Shown here: in pieces, positions 36,107 to 45,962 of the stretch | Layout of the letters: each line of letters opens with the position of its first letter | How positions within the stretch are numbered: position 1 is the stretch's first letter | Assembly (NCBI RefSeq): GCF_001558155.1 | Contig: NZ_LOAS01000008.1 | Location: 62,001-126,000 of the forward strand | Origin: Aliiruegeria sabulilitoris | Lineage (GTDB): Bacteria > Pseudomonadota > Alphaproteobacteria > Rhodobacterales > Rhodobacteraceae | Reading direction: 5' to 3' | DNA length: 64,000 bases | Made by a program: the position numbers and the translations under genes | The notes under the pieces: generated by a model | Told to the model about the DNA's origin: nothing | The model's input: the letters and a program-made list of their open reading frames with translations, nothing else | Databases searched by the model: none

Positions 36107-37225
36107 ATGCAGGAGATGGACGTGTCGACAGAAATCACACCGATTCCCATGACCATCGGCGGGCTTGGGGCTCCGGGCGCGCCGCCCCCCGCACGGTGTG
36201 CGGCGCGTATGCCGGCCGTGGCACGCAAGGGGCTGAACCGCCAGCAAAAGGCTGCGGTCATCGTCCAGTTGCTGCTCTCCGAAGGCGCCGAACTTCCGCT
36301 CAAGGCCTTGACCGAAGACCAGCAAGCGGACCTGACGTCATTGCTTGGAGAAATGCGGACGATCGACCGGGACACGCTGCAATCGGTCGTGGACGAGTTC
36401 GTCGATGAGATGGACTCGATCGGGCTGACCTTTCCCGGCGGGATAGAGGGCGCGCTCGGCCTGCTGGACGGCCATATCAGCCCGACAACTTCCGCACGGC
36501 TGAGGCGCCAGGCGGGCGTTGCCGCGCGGGGCGACCCCTGGGAGCGGATCTCGGGGCTGGCTCCGGAGCGGCTGGTGAAGGTTCTGGAGGAGGAGAGCAC
36601 CGAGGTCGGTGCGGTGATGCTCTCCAAACTGTCGGTCTCGCAGGCTGCCACCCTGCTCGGCATGCTGCCAGGTCATCGTGCGCGCGAGCTGTCCTATGCA
36701 ATCTCCCGCACGGGGAAGGTATTGCCGGAAACGGTGCAGCGCATAGGGCTTTCGCTCGCCTCCCAACTTGATGCCGAGCCGGTCTCGGCTTTCGAGGCGG
36801 ACCCGGTGGAGCGCGTCGGCGCCATTCTCAATTTCAGTCGCGCCGCGACCCGCGACGACGTGCTCGAAGGGCTGGACGAGACCGATCGGGCCTTTGCAGC
36901 CGAGGTGCGCAAGGCCATCTTCACCTTCGCCAATATTCCCAGCCGCGTCACGGAGCGCGACATCCCCCGCGTCGTGCGAGGCATCGACCAGGCAGTTCTG
37001 GTACAGGCGCTTGGGTATTGTGCCGGCAATGCGGACATGGAAAAGGCACGCGACTACGTGCTGGACAACATGTCCAAGCGTATGGCCGAGGCACTGCGCG
37101 AGGAGATCGGCGAGGCCGCGACGGTCGCGGACACGGCAGGCGAGGAAGCCATGAACACCGTCGTCGGCGAAATCCGACGCCTTGTCGAAGCGGGAGAGTT
37201 GCTGCTCGTGGCCGAAGAAGAGTAA
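36107..37225 (+). CDS. fliG: Flagellar motor switch protein FliG
   Basis: A 372-residue FliG-type protein. The N-terminal domain starts at GLNRQQKAAVIVQLLLSEGAELPLKAL; the middle domain has SVSQAATLLGMLPGHRARELSYAIS; the C-terminal torque domain has FTFANIPSRVTERDIPRVVRGIDQAVLVQALGY. The middle domain's usual EHPQ motif is not evident, and about 30 extra residues rich in proline and alanine precede the N-terminal domain. Known role: rotor component coupling stator torque to rotation. No other flagellar gene is in the window. Start at the ATG at 36107; a GTG at 36122 with AGGAG upstream is an alternative. Confidence 0.83.
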   Translation: MQEMDVSTEITPIPMTIGGLGAPGAPPPARCAARMPAVARKGLNRQQKAAVIVQLLLSEGAELPLKALTEDQQADLTSLLGEMRTIDRDTLQSVVDEFVDEMDSIGLTFPGGIEGALGLLDGHISPTTSARLRRQAGVAARGDPWERISGLAPERLVKVLEEESTEVGAVMLSKLSVSQAATLLGMLPGHRARELSYAISRTGKVLPETVQRIGLSLASQLDAEPVSAFEADPVERVGAILNFSRAATRDDVLEGLDETDRAFAAEVRKAIFTFANIPSRVTERDIPRVVRGIDQAVLVQALGYCAGNADMEKARDYVLDNMSKRMAEALREEIGEAATVADTAGEEAMNTVVGEIRRLVEAGELLLVAEEE

Positions 37226-37444
37226 TCGCGCAGTTTCCAGACCGGCACCCGCGCATCCTTGCGGGGCACGGCTCAAGGCGTTTTCGGATGCGTTGGGAAC
37301 CCGTTCGCGCTTCACCCCGCCCTCGATTGATCGACCGGACGAGAGGTTGACGCCCCGAGCGGCGCCAATCTGCTGCCTCACACCACGCGCAGGCTTGAGA
37401 TCGGCGGCGCGCTTGAATATGTCTGCACGCTGCGGGGTAGCATT

Positions 37445-38407
37445 ATGGCACGCAAGCACGGCAGCGATACGGAGACGGGCGGCACCACGGGTCAGTGGCT
37501 GGTCGACCGCGCCTTGCGCATGGCCATCTGGAGCGCGCTGCGCCTGCCCTACAAGCGCCGCGTGCCGCTCTTTGGCGCGCTGGCACGGGCTGCCGCCCGC
37601 GCGATCCCCAATTTCCAACAACGCATGCTGGACAATCTCGATCATGTCTGGCCCGACCGCCCGCTCGAGGAACGCCGCGCCATCGCCCGCGCGGCCGCCG
37701 ACAATATCGGGCGCACCCTGATCGAGCATTACTCGATGCAGGAACTGGCGCAGCGCATGGCGGATGTCGAACCTGAAGGGCCCGGATGGGAGGTTCTTCG
37801 CGCGGCACAGGCGGCCGGAAAACCGGCGATCCTGATCACCGGGCATTACGGCAATCACGAAATGGCCTTCATCTGCCTGACAGTGCGCGGCATGTCCGCC
37901 GGCGGGCTCTACCGGCCGATGCAGAACCCGTACGTGAACCAGCATTATGTCGATGCGGTGGACGCGCTCGGCCGTGGTCCGCTCTTCGAACAGGGTCGCG
38001 CGGGGATGGGCAGGCTGCTGCGCCACATGCGTGGCGGCGGCACCGCGATCATCCTCAACGACCTCTATGTCGGTGGCGGGATCGAGATGGATTTCCTCGG
38101 CAGACCGGCACGCACCGCGCTGTCCTCTGCCGACTTCGCGCTGAAGATGGACGCCCCGCTGATTCCTTTCTACGGCATTCGCCAGCCCGACGGGCTCAGC
38201 TTCCGTTTCGTGCTGGAGGCGCCGATCCCGCCCGGCACCCCGGAAGAGATGACAGCGGCCTTCAACCGCTCGCTCGAAGCGCGGATCGTGGAAGATCCCG
38301 GACAGTGGTTCTGGCTGCATCGCCGCTGGAAACGGAAGTGGCAGGGCGGCAAGGGCATGGTGCCGGGCCTTCACCCGGCAGAATTGCCCCGTCAGAAATC
38401 TCGTTGA
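37445..38407 (+). CDS. Lysophospholipid/lipid A acyltransferase (LpxL/HtrB family)
   Basis: A 320-residue acyltransferase of the lipid A biosynthesis family. The catalytic HxxxxE-type motif is ITGHYGNHEMAF; conserved context includes GLYRPMQNPYVNQHYV, GRLLRHMRGGGTAIILNDLYVGGG and, near the end, DPGQWFWLHRRWK. Known role: transfers an acyl chain to a lipid A precursor at the inner membrane. The N-terminal membrane-facing helix is weaker than in E. coli LpxL. The 219 bp separating it from fliG hold no gene. Confidence 0.9.
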   Translation: MARKHGSDTETGGTTGQWLVDRALRMAIWSALRLPYKRRVPLFGALARAAARAIPNFQQRMLDNLDHVWPDRPLEERRAIARAAADNIGRTLIEHYSMQELAQRMADVEPEGPGWEVLRAAQAAGKPAILITGHYGNHEMAFICLTVRGMSAGGLYRPMQNPYVNQHYVDAVDALGRGPLFEQGRAGMGRLLRHMRGGGTAIILNDLYVGGGIEMDFLGRPARTALSSADFALKMDAPLIPFYGIRQPDGLSFRFVLEAPIPPGTPEEMTAAFNRSLEARIVEDPGQWFWLHRRWKRKWQGGKGMVPGLHPAELPRQKSR

Positions 38408-38440
38408 AAGTCCGCGCCGCGATCAAACGGCCCAAGCCGG

Positions 38441-39169
38441 TCAGGGCAGCCGCAACGCCCCGAGAATCGGGCCGAATCCCCACTCCTGCACAATCACGGC
38501 CCCCTCTTCGGGGCCTCCGACCGGAAGTTCGAGCGCGAGAGGCTCGTCGCCGGACCATTTGCCGAGAGTTTCCCAGTCGGTCACGATATTGGAATAGGAA
38601 ATTGTTTTGCCCGCGTTCTCGCCCCGCTCTATGGCTACCGTGCTCTTGGGCACAAAGCGCACGAGTTGCACCGCGTAGGTCCCGCCCTGCGGCAGCGCCG
38701 GCGACGAGAGGTGAACGATGTCGCCCTTCCGCTCCGCGCTAAGCTTGATCGCCGAAGCGGCCGGCGTCAGTTCCATCACCGCCTCGGCCAGCTCCATCGG
38801 CTTGGCACCAACGATATGGGTAACACCACCGACCACCATCTGCGGTGTGTAGATCGTGTGTGAGCCGACCACGCGAGCATAGGATTTCTGACGCTTGGTA
38901 TGCTCGGGACGGGCAAAACTGTCGGCCCAGCCGATGTAATCCCAGTAATCGACATGCAGGGCCAGCGGCAGGATGTCCGCGCGCTCGGCCAGACGCGCCA
39001 AAAGCGCATCGGCCGGCGGACAGGAGGAACAGCCCTGCGAGGTGAACAGCTCGACCACGACCAGAGAGGAACTGGCATCGTTCGTTGCCGTCTCGGCCCA
39101 ACCGGAAACGGCCTGTGCCAGTAGCATGCCAGTTGCTGCTATACCCGCCAGCAGATGGTTCGATTTCAT
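38441..39169 (-). CDS. DUF1223 thioredoxin-fold exported protein
   Basis: A 242-residue protein with a signal peptide (MKSNHLLAGIAATGMLLAQAVSGWA). The DUF1223 core is plain: VVELFTSQGCSSCPPADALLARLA with a CSSC redox-type motif, HVDYWDYIGWADSFA, RQKSYARVVGSHTIYTPQMVVGG. The family is thioredoxin-like and predicted to be periplasmic; its substrate is unknown. The ATG at 39169 starts the signal peptide. It is convergent with the acyltransferase gene, leaving 33 bp between stops. Confidence 0.9.
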   Translation of the reverse strand: MKSNHLLAGIAATGMLLAQAVSGWAETATNDASSSLVVVELFTSQGCSSCPPADALLARLAERADILPLALHVDYWDYIGWADSFARPEHTKRQKSYARVVGSHTIYTPQMVVGGVTHIVGAKPMELAEAVMELTPAASAIKLSAERKGDIVHLSSPALPQGGTYAVQLVRFVPKSTVAIERGENAGKTISYSNIVTDWETLGKWSGDEPLALELPVGGPEEGAVIVQEWGFGPILGALRLP

Positions 39170-39278
39170 AGGGCGCCTCTCGTCCTTCGCTGACGCCCTT
39201 CTTAGCCGCCGCGCCATGCAACCGCCAATCAAGAACCCGTGGGATTTCGGTAACGAATGCTCACGGATGGCGCGACTG

Positions 39279-39731
39279 TCAGTCCGGATTCGGGTGATAA
39301 ATACGCCGATAGGGATCCGGGACGCCGCCAACGCCGTATTTGTCGTTCCAGTCCTTGGGAATGCCGCCACTGGCGCGCACGTAGTTTTCGGGCGGGATGG
39401 CCGCCATCAGCGGCTGCATCAACCTGCGGATCTCGGCCCGGCGGCTCACGTTTAGCTTGGCAAGCACGGAGTCCACCCATTCGGCCACGCGCGGCTCCTC
39501 CACGTCGAGGCAGACGGAAATCTCGTGGTTGGAGCGGTTATCCAGCACCATCTGCAAGGCGACATGCTCGGCCGGCGACATGGTGTGCAGCGCCGCCACC
39601 AGGCGCGGCGGCAGACCGGCGGCGATATCGCCCAATGCATCGTAGAGACCGAGCATCCGGTCCACCTTCTGCTCGATCCGGTCCAGTTGTTCCTTCAGCG
39701 AAATCTCTTCCGATGCGTCTCGATCCGACAT
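39279..39731 (-). CDS. Degenerate LuxR-type HTH protein
   Basis: A 150-residue protein. Residues 11-31 form a coiled-coil-like helix (KEQLDRIEQKVDRMLGLYDA). Residues 51-105 follow the LuxR/GerE pattern in weakened form: MSPAEHVALQMVLDNRSN, EISVCLDVEEPRVAEWVDSVLAKLNVSRRAEI. Some of the usual basic residues are replaced, so DNA binding is uncertain. The C-terminus ends in an unusual proline/tyrosine-rich tail. GGGAGGGAC lies before the ATG at 39731. No partner is evident. Confidence 0.7.
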   Translation of the reverse strand: MSDRDASEEISLKEQLDRIEQKVDRMLGLYDALGDIAAGLPPRLVAALHTMSPAEHVALQMVLDNRSNHEISVCLDVEEPRVAEWVDSVLAKLNVSRRAEIRRLMQPLMAAIPPENYVRASGGIPKDWNDKYGVGGVPDPYRRIYHPNPD

Positions 39732-39921
39732 GTGTCCCTCCCGTCCAGCACTGCGACTCACCTGCACGCCCCTGCGCGCCGGCACGCCCTGCCTGCCCGT
39801 CTTTTTGTGACAGAGCGTGCGGGCGTGCAATCCCCTGCCGCGGGTCTGCGTGAATCAGTCCGCCTCGGCGCGGATTGGAGCGGTTATTCATCCCCTTCGT
39901 CGGCAGACGTACCACCCGGAA

Positions 39922-39955
39922 CAAAAAACGGCCGCCGGGGTCAACCCGGCGGCCG
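39922..39955 (-). terminator. Rho-independent terminator of acnB
   Basis: On the minus strand an 11-bp stem (CGGCCGCCGGG with CCCGGCGGCCG) is followed by TTTTTTG, about 25 bp after the acnB stop. Confidence 0.88.
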
Positions 39956-39978
39956 CGAAGCGCTCGTTACACACCCCG

Positions 39979-42771
39979 TCAGAAATGGACGGATCTGGAC
40001 GTCGCGGGGGCCGCCAGCGGCGGTGCAAACTTGGTCAGGTCGATCCCTTCGACGGCGTGCTTGTACTCCTCGACGCTCGGCGTACGGCCGAGAATGGCGG
40101 AGAGGACGACGACCGGGGTCGAGGCTAGCAGCGATTCACCTTTCTTCTCGGGCGCGTCGGCCACGACACGGCCCTGGAAGAGGCGGGTCGAGGTGGCCAG
40201 CACCGTGTCACCCTTGGCGGCCTTCTCCTGGTTGCCCATGCAGAGGTTACAGCCCGGACGCTCGAGGTAGAGGATGTTCTCGTACTCGGTGCGCGCCTCG
40301 GTCTTGGGCATGAAATCGTCGAACTCGAAGCCCGAGTATTTCTGCAGGATCTCCCAGTCGCCCTCTTCCTTCAACTCGTCGATGATGTTGTAGGTCGGAG
40401 CGGCAACCACGAGCGGGGCCTTGAACTCGACCTTGCCGGTTTCCTTCTCCAGGTTCTTGAGCATCTGGGCCACGATCTTCATGTCGCCCTTGTGCACCAT
40501 GCAGGAGCCGACGAAGCCCAGGTCCACCTTCTTCTCGGCGCCGTAGAAGGAAACCGGGCGGATGGTGTCGTGGGTGTAGCGCTTGGAGACATCGGCGTTG
40601 TTGACATCCGGGTCCGCGATCATCGGCTCGACGATCTGATCCAGGTCGACCACGACTTCGGCAAAGTATTTCGCGTCTTCATCCGGGGTCAGCGCCGGCT
40701 TCTCGCCGGAACGGATCTCGGCGATACGCTTGTCCGCCTTGTCGATCAGGCCCTGGAGCATGCCCACTTCGTTGTCCATGCCCTTCTCGATCATGATGCC
40801 GATGCGATGCTTGGCCAGTTCCAGCGAGCCGATCAGCGTCTCGTCATTGGAGATACAGATCGAGGCCTTGGCCTTCATCTCCGCGGTCCAGTCGGTGAAG
40901 GTAAAGGCCTGGTCGGCCAGCAGCGTGCCGATATGCACCTCGATGACACGGCCCTGGAAGACGTTGTCGCCGCATTGCTGGAGCATCTGCTGCTGGGTGG
41001 CGTGCACCACGTCGCGGAAATCCATGTAGTCGGCCATCTTGCCCTTGAAGGTCACCTTGACCGATTCCGGGATCGGCATGGAGGCCTCGCCCGTTGCCAG
41101 CGCCAGCGCCACGGTGCCGGAGTCGGCACCAAAGGCCACGCCCTTGGACATGCGCGTGTGGCTGTCGCCGCCGATGGTGATGTCCCAGTCATCCACGGTG
41201 AGGTCGTTGAGCACCTTGTGGATCACGTCCGTCATGGCGTGATATTCGCCCTTCGGGTCGCGCCCGGTGATCAGGCCGAAATCGCTCATGAACTTCATCA
41301 GGCGCGGGGTGTTGGCCTGCGCCTTCAGATCCCAGACCGACGCCGTGTGACAACCGGATTGGTAGGCGCCGTCAACCTTCGGCGAAATGACCGTGGCGGC
41401 CATTGCTTCGAGTTCCTGGCTGGTCATCAGGCCGGTCGTGTCCTGCGAGCCAACGATATTCACCGTCACGCGGGCATCGGAGCCGGCATGCATGACCGTA
41501 CCGGCGGGAACACCCACGGCGTTGCGGTTGAAGATCTTCTCAACCGCGGTCAGGCCCTGGCCTTCATTGGTCACGATCTTGGAGGGCGCAAAGACCGGGG
41601 TCGGCTCGACACCCAGCGTTTCGGCGGCGAATGTCTGCAGCCGCTTGCCGAAGACGATGGCATAGGAGCCGCCGGCCTTCATGAATTCAAGTTTCTGCGG
41701 CGTGAAGGAGCCGGCCATGTCGACAAGCTCCTTGGAGCCGTCTTCGTTGAAGAGCTTCTTTTCCTTCGTGTTGATGGTCAGGACGGTGCCCGTCTCGACG
41801 GAGTATTTCTGCTCCAGGATCGGGTTGCCGTCATTGTTGAGGATCGGCTTGCCGTCCTCGTCAACCTTCTTGACCCAGTTTTTCAGGTTGATCCCGATGC
41901 CGCCCGTAACGTCGACGGTGGTCAGGAAGATCGGCGAGATGCCGTTGGTGCCGGCGACGACCGGAGCGATATTCACGAACGGCACGTAGGGAGAGGCCTG
42001 CTTGCCGGTCCAGAGCGCCACATTGTTGACGCCCGACATGCGCGAGGAGCCGACGCCCATCGTGCCTTTTTCGGCGATCAGCATGACGCGCGCTTCGGGA
42101 TGCTTGACCTTCAGAGCCTCGATTTCCTTCTGCGCCGTCTCGGAAATCATGCATTTTCCGTGCAGCTCACGGTCGGAGCGGGAATGGGCCTGGTTGCCGG
42201 GCGAGAGCAGGTCGGTGGAGATATCGCCTTCGGCGGCGACATAGGTAACGACCTTCACCTCCTCGTCGATCTCGGGCAGCTTGGTGAAGAACTCCGCCTT
42301 GGCGTAGCTTTCCAGAATGCCAAGGGCGATCTTGTTACCGGCCTTGTAGGCGGCCTCGAGACGAGCGGTATCCGCGTCATAGAGGAAGACCTGCGTCTTG
42401 AGCACCTCGGCGGCCTGCTCCGCGATGGCAGCGTCGTCGCCCAGCGCCAGGTCGAGAAGAACCTCGACGGAGGGGCCGCCTTTCATGTGCGAGAGCAGCT
42501 CGAAGGCGAAGTCCGGCGTGATCTCCGCGACCACGGCCTCGCCAAGAATGATCTCCTTGAGGAATTTCGCCTTCACGCCCGCCGCGCTCGTGGTGCCCGG
42601 CAGGGTGTTGTAGATGAAATACTCCAGCGAGTCGGCGCGATGCGCGTTGCCGGTATCCTTGATCTGTTCGATCAACTCGCCAACGAGCGCTCCGTCGTCG
42701 ATCGGTTTGGGGTGCAGGCCTTGCGCCTTGCGGGTGCCGATTTCGTCCAGGTATTCAGTGTACAAGCTCAT
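39979..42771 (-). CDS. acnB: Aconitate hydratase B
   Basis: A 930-residue bifunctional aconitase/2-methylisocitrate dehydratase. It has the N-terminal HEAT-like domain special to AcnB (LYTEYLDEIGTRKAQGLHPKP), the swivel domain (VGSSRMSGVNNVALWTGKQ) and the catalytic part with DITIGGDSHTRMSKG. The [4Fe-4S] cysteines are in SGCHTAS, VGSCMVHKGD and GCNLCMGNQ. Known reaction: citrate to isocitrate; apo-AcnB can bind mRNA under iron limitation. GAGAAAAGAC precedes the ATG at 42771. It is divergent from acnA, with 467 bp between them. Confidence 0.97.
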   Translation of the reverse strand: MSLYTEYLDEIGTRKAQGLHPKPIDDGALVGELIEQIKDTGNAHRADSLEYFIYNTLPGTTSAAGVKAKFLKEIILGEAVVAEITPDFAFELLSHMKGGPSVEVLLDLALGDDAAIAEQAAEVLKTQVFLYDADTARLEAAYKAGNKIALGILESYAKAEFFTKLPEIDEEVKVVTYVAAEGDISTDLLSPGNQAHSRSDRELHGKCMISETAQKEIEALKVKHPEARVMLIAEKGTMGVGSSRMSGVNNVALWTGKQASPYVPFVNIAPVVAGTNGISPIFLTTVDVTGGIGINLKNWVKKVDEDGKPILNNDGNPILEQKYSVETGTVLTINTKEKKLFNEDGSKELVDMAGSFTPQKLEFMKAGGSYAIVFGKRLQTFAAETLGVEPTPVFAPSKIVTNEGQGLTAVEKIFNRNAVGVPAGTVMHAGSDARVTVNIVGSQDTTGLMTSQELEAMAATVISPKVDGAYQSGCHTASVWDLKAQANTPRLMKFMSDFGLITGRDPKGEYHAMTDVIHKVLNDLTVDDWDITIGGDSHTRMSKGVAFGADSGTVALALATGEASMPIPESVKVTFKGKMADYMDFRDVVHATQQQMLQQCGDNVFQGRVIEVHIGTLLADQAFTFTDWTAEMKAKASICISNDETLIGSLELAKHRIGIMIEKGMDNEVGMLQGLIDKADKRIAEIRSGEKPALTPDEDAKYFAEVVVDLDQIVEPMIADPDVNNADVSKRYTHDTIRPVSFYGAEKKVDLGFVGSCMVHKGDMKIVAQMLKNLEKETGKVEFKAPLVVAAPTYNIIDELKEEGDWEILQKYSGFEFDDFMPKTEARTEYENILYLERPGCNLCMGNQEKAAKGDTVLATSTRLFQGRVVADAPEKKGESLLASTPVVVLSAILGRTPSVEEYKHAVEGIDLTKFAPPLAAPATSRSVHF

Positions 42772-43238
42772 GTCTTTTCTCACCGTTCAGATGTCAGGTT
42801 GCAGCTTGAACGCCGAATCTCAGAATCGTCTGGCGAGCCGGGACAAGCTTGTTGTATGCGACGGTATACTAAAGCGATCTGATCTTCAACAGAAACGACG
42901 CGACAGGTTGTCACAAACTTGTCGTGGCGCCCCCATCAGCCGCCCGCATAGCGCTTGAACATCCTCTTACATGCAAAACGGGACGGTCTCAAAGCGCGAA
43001 GACTTCGGGAGCCGTTCGACAGGCTCTCCCCACCACTGCTAGGGCGCACAAAGGCGGCTTCGGGGTGCAGCCGGAAGTGTTGGCCCGCGAATACGACGCC
43101 GGCAATTCCGCAACCGGGGCCGCGACCGGCATGGGATGGCTTGAAAGCGTTCCTGCCAATGGCAATCTTGATTGCAGGGCGCCGGCTCGGACAAACGTGC
43201 AAACAGCGAAGCCCTGGACCTGAAAGGGAGGCCAACAC
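42772..43238. promoter_or_regulatory. Divergent acnB/acnA promoter region
   Basis: A 467-bp gene-free stretch that must hold both promoters. Near 42850-42910 it is A+T-richer (GTATGCGACGGTATACT, GTTGTCACAAACTTGTC) with inverted repeats ACAAGCTTGT at 42843-42852 and GACAGGTTGTCACAAACTTGTC nearby that could be operators. No frame in it resembles a protein. Confidence 0.5.
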
Positions 43239-45932
43239 ATGCCGATCAAAGTAGGCACTGACACCGCCAGGACCCGAAAGGATCTTACTGTCGGCGGAAA
43301 AACATATTCTTTTTACTCCATTCCCGCCGCCGAAGCCGCCGGGCTTGGCGATTTCGCCAGGCTTCCCGCCGCGCTCAAGGTGGTGCTGGAGAACATGCTC
43401 CGTTTCGAGGACGGTGGCTTCACCGTCTCCGTCGAGGACATCAAGGCCTTTGCCGAATGGGGCGCCAATGGCGGCCAGAACCCGCGTGAGATCGCCTATC
43501 GCCCCGCCCGCGTGCTGATGCAGGACTTCACCGGCGTTCCCGCCGTCGTCGACCTCGCCGCCATGCGTGACGGCATCAAGGGCCTTGGCGGCAATGCCCA
43601 GCAGATCAACCCGCTGAACCCGGTCGACCTCGTGATCGACCACAGCGTGATGATCGACGAGTTCGGCAACCCGCGCGCCTTCCAGATGAACGTGGACCGC
43701 GAATACGAGCGGAACATGGAGCGCTACACCTTCCTCAAATGGGGCCAGAAGGCGTTCAACAATTTCCGCGTCGTTCCGCCGGGGACCGGCATCTGCCACC
43801 AGGTGAACCTCGAATACCTCGCTCAGGCCGTCTGGACCGACACCGATCAGACCGGCCGCGAGGTCGCCTATCCGGATACGCTCGTGGGCACGGACAGCCA
43901 CACCACCATGGTCAACGGTCTGGCCGTTCTGGGCTGGGGCGTGGGCGGCATAGAGGCCGAGGCCGCCATGCTCGGCCAGCCGATCTCCATGCTGATCCCG
44001 GAGGTCGTGGGCTTCAAGCTCACCGGCGAGATGGTCGAAGGCACCACCGCCACAGACCTCGTGCTCAAGGTCGTCGAAATGCTTCGCGTCAAGGGCGTGG
44101 TCGGCAAGTTCGTGGAATTCTACGGCGAGGGTCTCGACAAACTGCCCCTGCCCGACCGTGCCACCATCGCCAACATGGCCCCCGAATACGGCGCCACCTG
44201 CGGCTTCTTCCCGGTCGATGACGAAACGCTGCGCTACCTGCGCCAGACGGGGCGTGACGAGGACCGCATCGCGCTGGTCGAGGCCTACGCCAGGGAGAAC
44301 GGCTTCTGGCGCGGCGCCGATTACGCGCCGGTCTATACCGACACGCTGGAACTCGACATGGGCAGCATCGTTCCGGCCATTTCCGGCCCGAAGCGCCCGC
44401 AGGACTACCTGCCGCTGACCAACGCCAAGCAAGCCTTTGCCAGGGAAATGGTCGAGGCCTTCAAGCGCGAGCCGGGCAAGGAAGTTGCCGTCGAGGGCGA
44501 GGCGTACACCATGTCCTCGGGCAAGGTCGTGATCGCCTCGATCACATCGTGCACCAACACGTCGAACCCTTATGTGATGATCGGCGCCGGTCTCGTGGCC
44601 CGCAAGGCGCGCGCGCTCGGCCTGAACCGCAAGCCCTGGGTGAAGACGTCCCTCGCCCCCGGCTCGCAAGTCGTGACCGAGTACCTGGAGGCCGCCGGCC
44701 TGCAGGAGGATCTCGACGCGATCGGCTTCAACCTCGTCGGTTACGGTTGTACCACCTGTATCGGCAACTCGGGCCCGCTCCAGCCGGAGATCTCCAAGGC
44801 GATCAGCGAAGGCGACCTCGTGGCCACCGCGGTGCTCTCGGGCAACCGCAACTTCGAAGGTCGCATCAGCGCGGACGTGCGCGCCAACTACCTCGCCTCG
44901 CCGCCGCTGGTTGTCGCCTATGCGCTGGCCGGTGACATGAATATCGACCTGACCACCGAGCCGCTCGGCCAGGACCAGAACGGCAAGGACGTGTTTCTCA
45001 AGGACATCTGGCCCTCCAATGCCGAGATCGCCGATCTGGTGCACGAGACCGTCACGCGCGAAGCTTTCCGCAAGAAATATGCGGAGGTCTTCAAGGGCGA
45101 CGAGAAATGGCAGGCGGTCGAGACCACGGATGCCGAGACCTATGACTGGCCCGCGCAATCGACCTACATCCAGAACCCGCCCTATTTCCGGGGAATGGGC
45201 ATGGAGACCAAGCCCATCGAGAATATCGAAGGCGCCAAGGTTCTGGCCCTTCTGGGCGACATGATCACCACCGACCACATCTCGCCCGCCGGCTCATTCA
45301 AGCAGGACACCCCGGCCGGCAGATACCTCATCGAACGGCAGGTCGCCCCGCGGGAGTTCAACTCCTACGGCTCGCGTCGTGGCAACCACGAGATCATGAT
45401 GCGCGGCACGTTTGCCAATATCCGCATCAGGAACGAGATGCTGGACGGGGTCGAAGGCGGCTACACCAAGGGCCCGGATGGCGAGATGACGTCGATCTAC
45501 GACGCCTCCATGGCCTACCAGAAGGCCGGCACCCCGCTGGTGATCTTTGGCGGCGAGCAATACGGCGCCGGTTCCTCCCGCGACTGGGCGGCCAAGGGCA
45601 CCAACCTGCTGGGCGTCAAGGCGGTGATCGCCGAGAGCTTCGAGCGTATCCACCGCTCCAACCTCGTCGGCATGGGCGTCATCCCGTTCGAGTTCACCGG
45701 CGGCGATACCCGCAAGACGCTGGGCCTGACCGGCGACGAGACGGTGGCGATCACTGGCCTGGTGGGCGTGAAGCCGCTGCAGGACGTGCCCTGCACGATC
45801 ACGCGCGCGGGTGGCGAGACGGTTGAAATCACACTGAAATGCCGGATCGATACCGCTGTCGAGATCGACTACATCGAGAATGGCGGCGTGCTGCAATACG
45901 TGCTGCGCAACCTGGCGAAAGCCGCCGCCTGA
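43239..45932 (+). CDS. acnA: Aconitate hydratase A
   Basis: An 897-residue aconitase of the AcnA/IRP type. Conserved blocks include QDFTGVPAVVDLAAMRD, GTDSHTTMVNGLAVLGWGVGGIEAEAAMLGQP and the three cluster cysteines in SCTNTSNP and YGCTTCIGNSGPL. The C-terminal swivel domain has YGSRRGNHEIMMRGTFAN and QYGAGSSRDWAAKG. Known reaction: citrate/isocitrate interconversion in the TCA cycle, with an oxidant-tolerant cluster. It is complete and well conserved, as is acnB beside it. AAGGGAGG precedes the ATG. Confidence 0.97.
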   Translation: MPIKVGTDTARTRKDLTVGGKTYSFYSIPAAEAAGLGDFARLPAALKVVLENMLRFEDGGFTVSVEDIKAFAEWGANGGQNPREIAYRPARVLMQDFTGVPAVVDLAAMRDGIKGLGGNAQQINPLNPVDLVIDHSVMIDEFGNPRAFQMNVDREYERNMERYTFLKWGQKAFNNFRVVPPGTGICHQVNLEYLAQAVWTDTDQTGREVAYPDTLVGTDSHTTMVNGLAVLGWGVGGIEAEAAMLGQPISMLIPEVVGFKLTGEMVEGTTATDLVLKVVEMLRVKGVVGKFVEFYGEGLDKLPLPDRATIANMAPEYGATCGFFPVDDETLRYLRQTGRDEDRIALVEAYARENGFWRGADYAPVYTDTLELDMGSIVPAISGPKRPQDYLPLTNAKQAFAREMVEAFKREPGKEVAVEGEAYTMSSGKVVIASITSCTNTSNPYVMIGAGLVARKARALGLNRKPWVKTSLAPGSQVVTEYLEAAGLQEDLDAIGFNLVGYGCTTCIGNSGPLQPEISKAISEGDLVATAVLSGNRNFEGRISADVRANYLASPPLVVAYALAGDMNIDLTTEPLGQDQNGKDVFLKDIWPSNAEIADLVHETVTREAFRKKYAEVFKGDEKWQAVETTDAETYDWPAQSTYIQNPPYFRGMGMETKPIENIEGAKVLALLGDMITTDHISPAGSFKQDTPAGRYLIERQVAPREFNSYGSRRGNHEIMMRGTFANIRIRNEMLDGVEGGYTKGPDGEMTSIYDASMAYQKAGTPLVIFGGEQYGAGSSRDWAAKGTNLLGVKAVIAESFERIHRSNLVGMGVIPFEFTGGDTRKTLGLTGDETVAITGLVGVKPLQDVPCTITRAGGETVEITLKCRIDTAVEIDYIENGGVLQYVLRNLAKAAA

Positions 45933-45962
45933 GCCATTTGAGATCAGAGAAGAACAAACGGA

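Noticed and set aside
42936-45278. A 780-codon minus-strand frame opposite acnA
   Set aside because: acnA is complete on the plus strand, and the opposite product is low-complexity with no recognisable domain.
39979-45932. One of the two aconitases being a pseudogene
   Set aside because: Both are full length with all cluster cysteines and no frame breaks.
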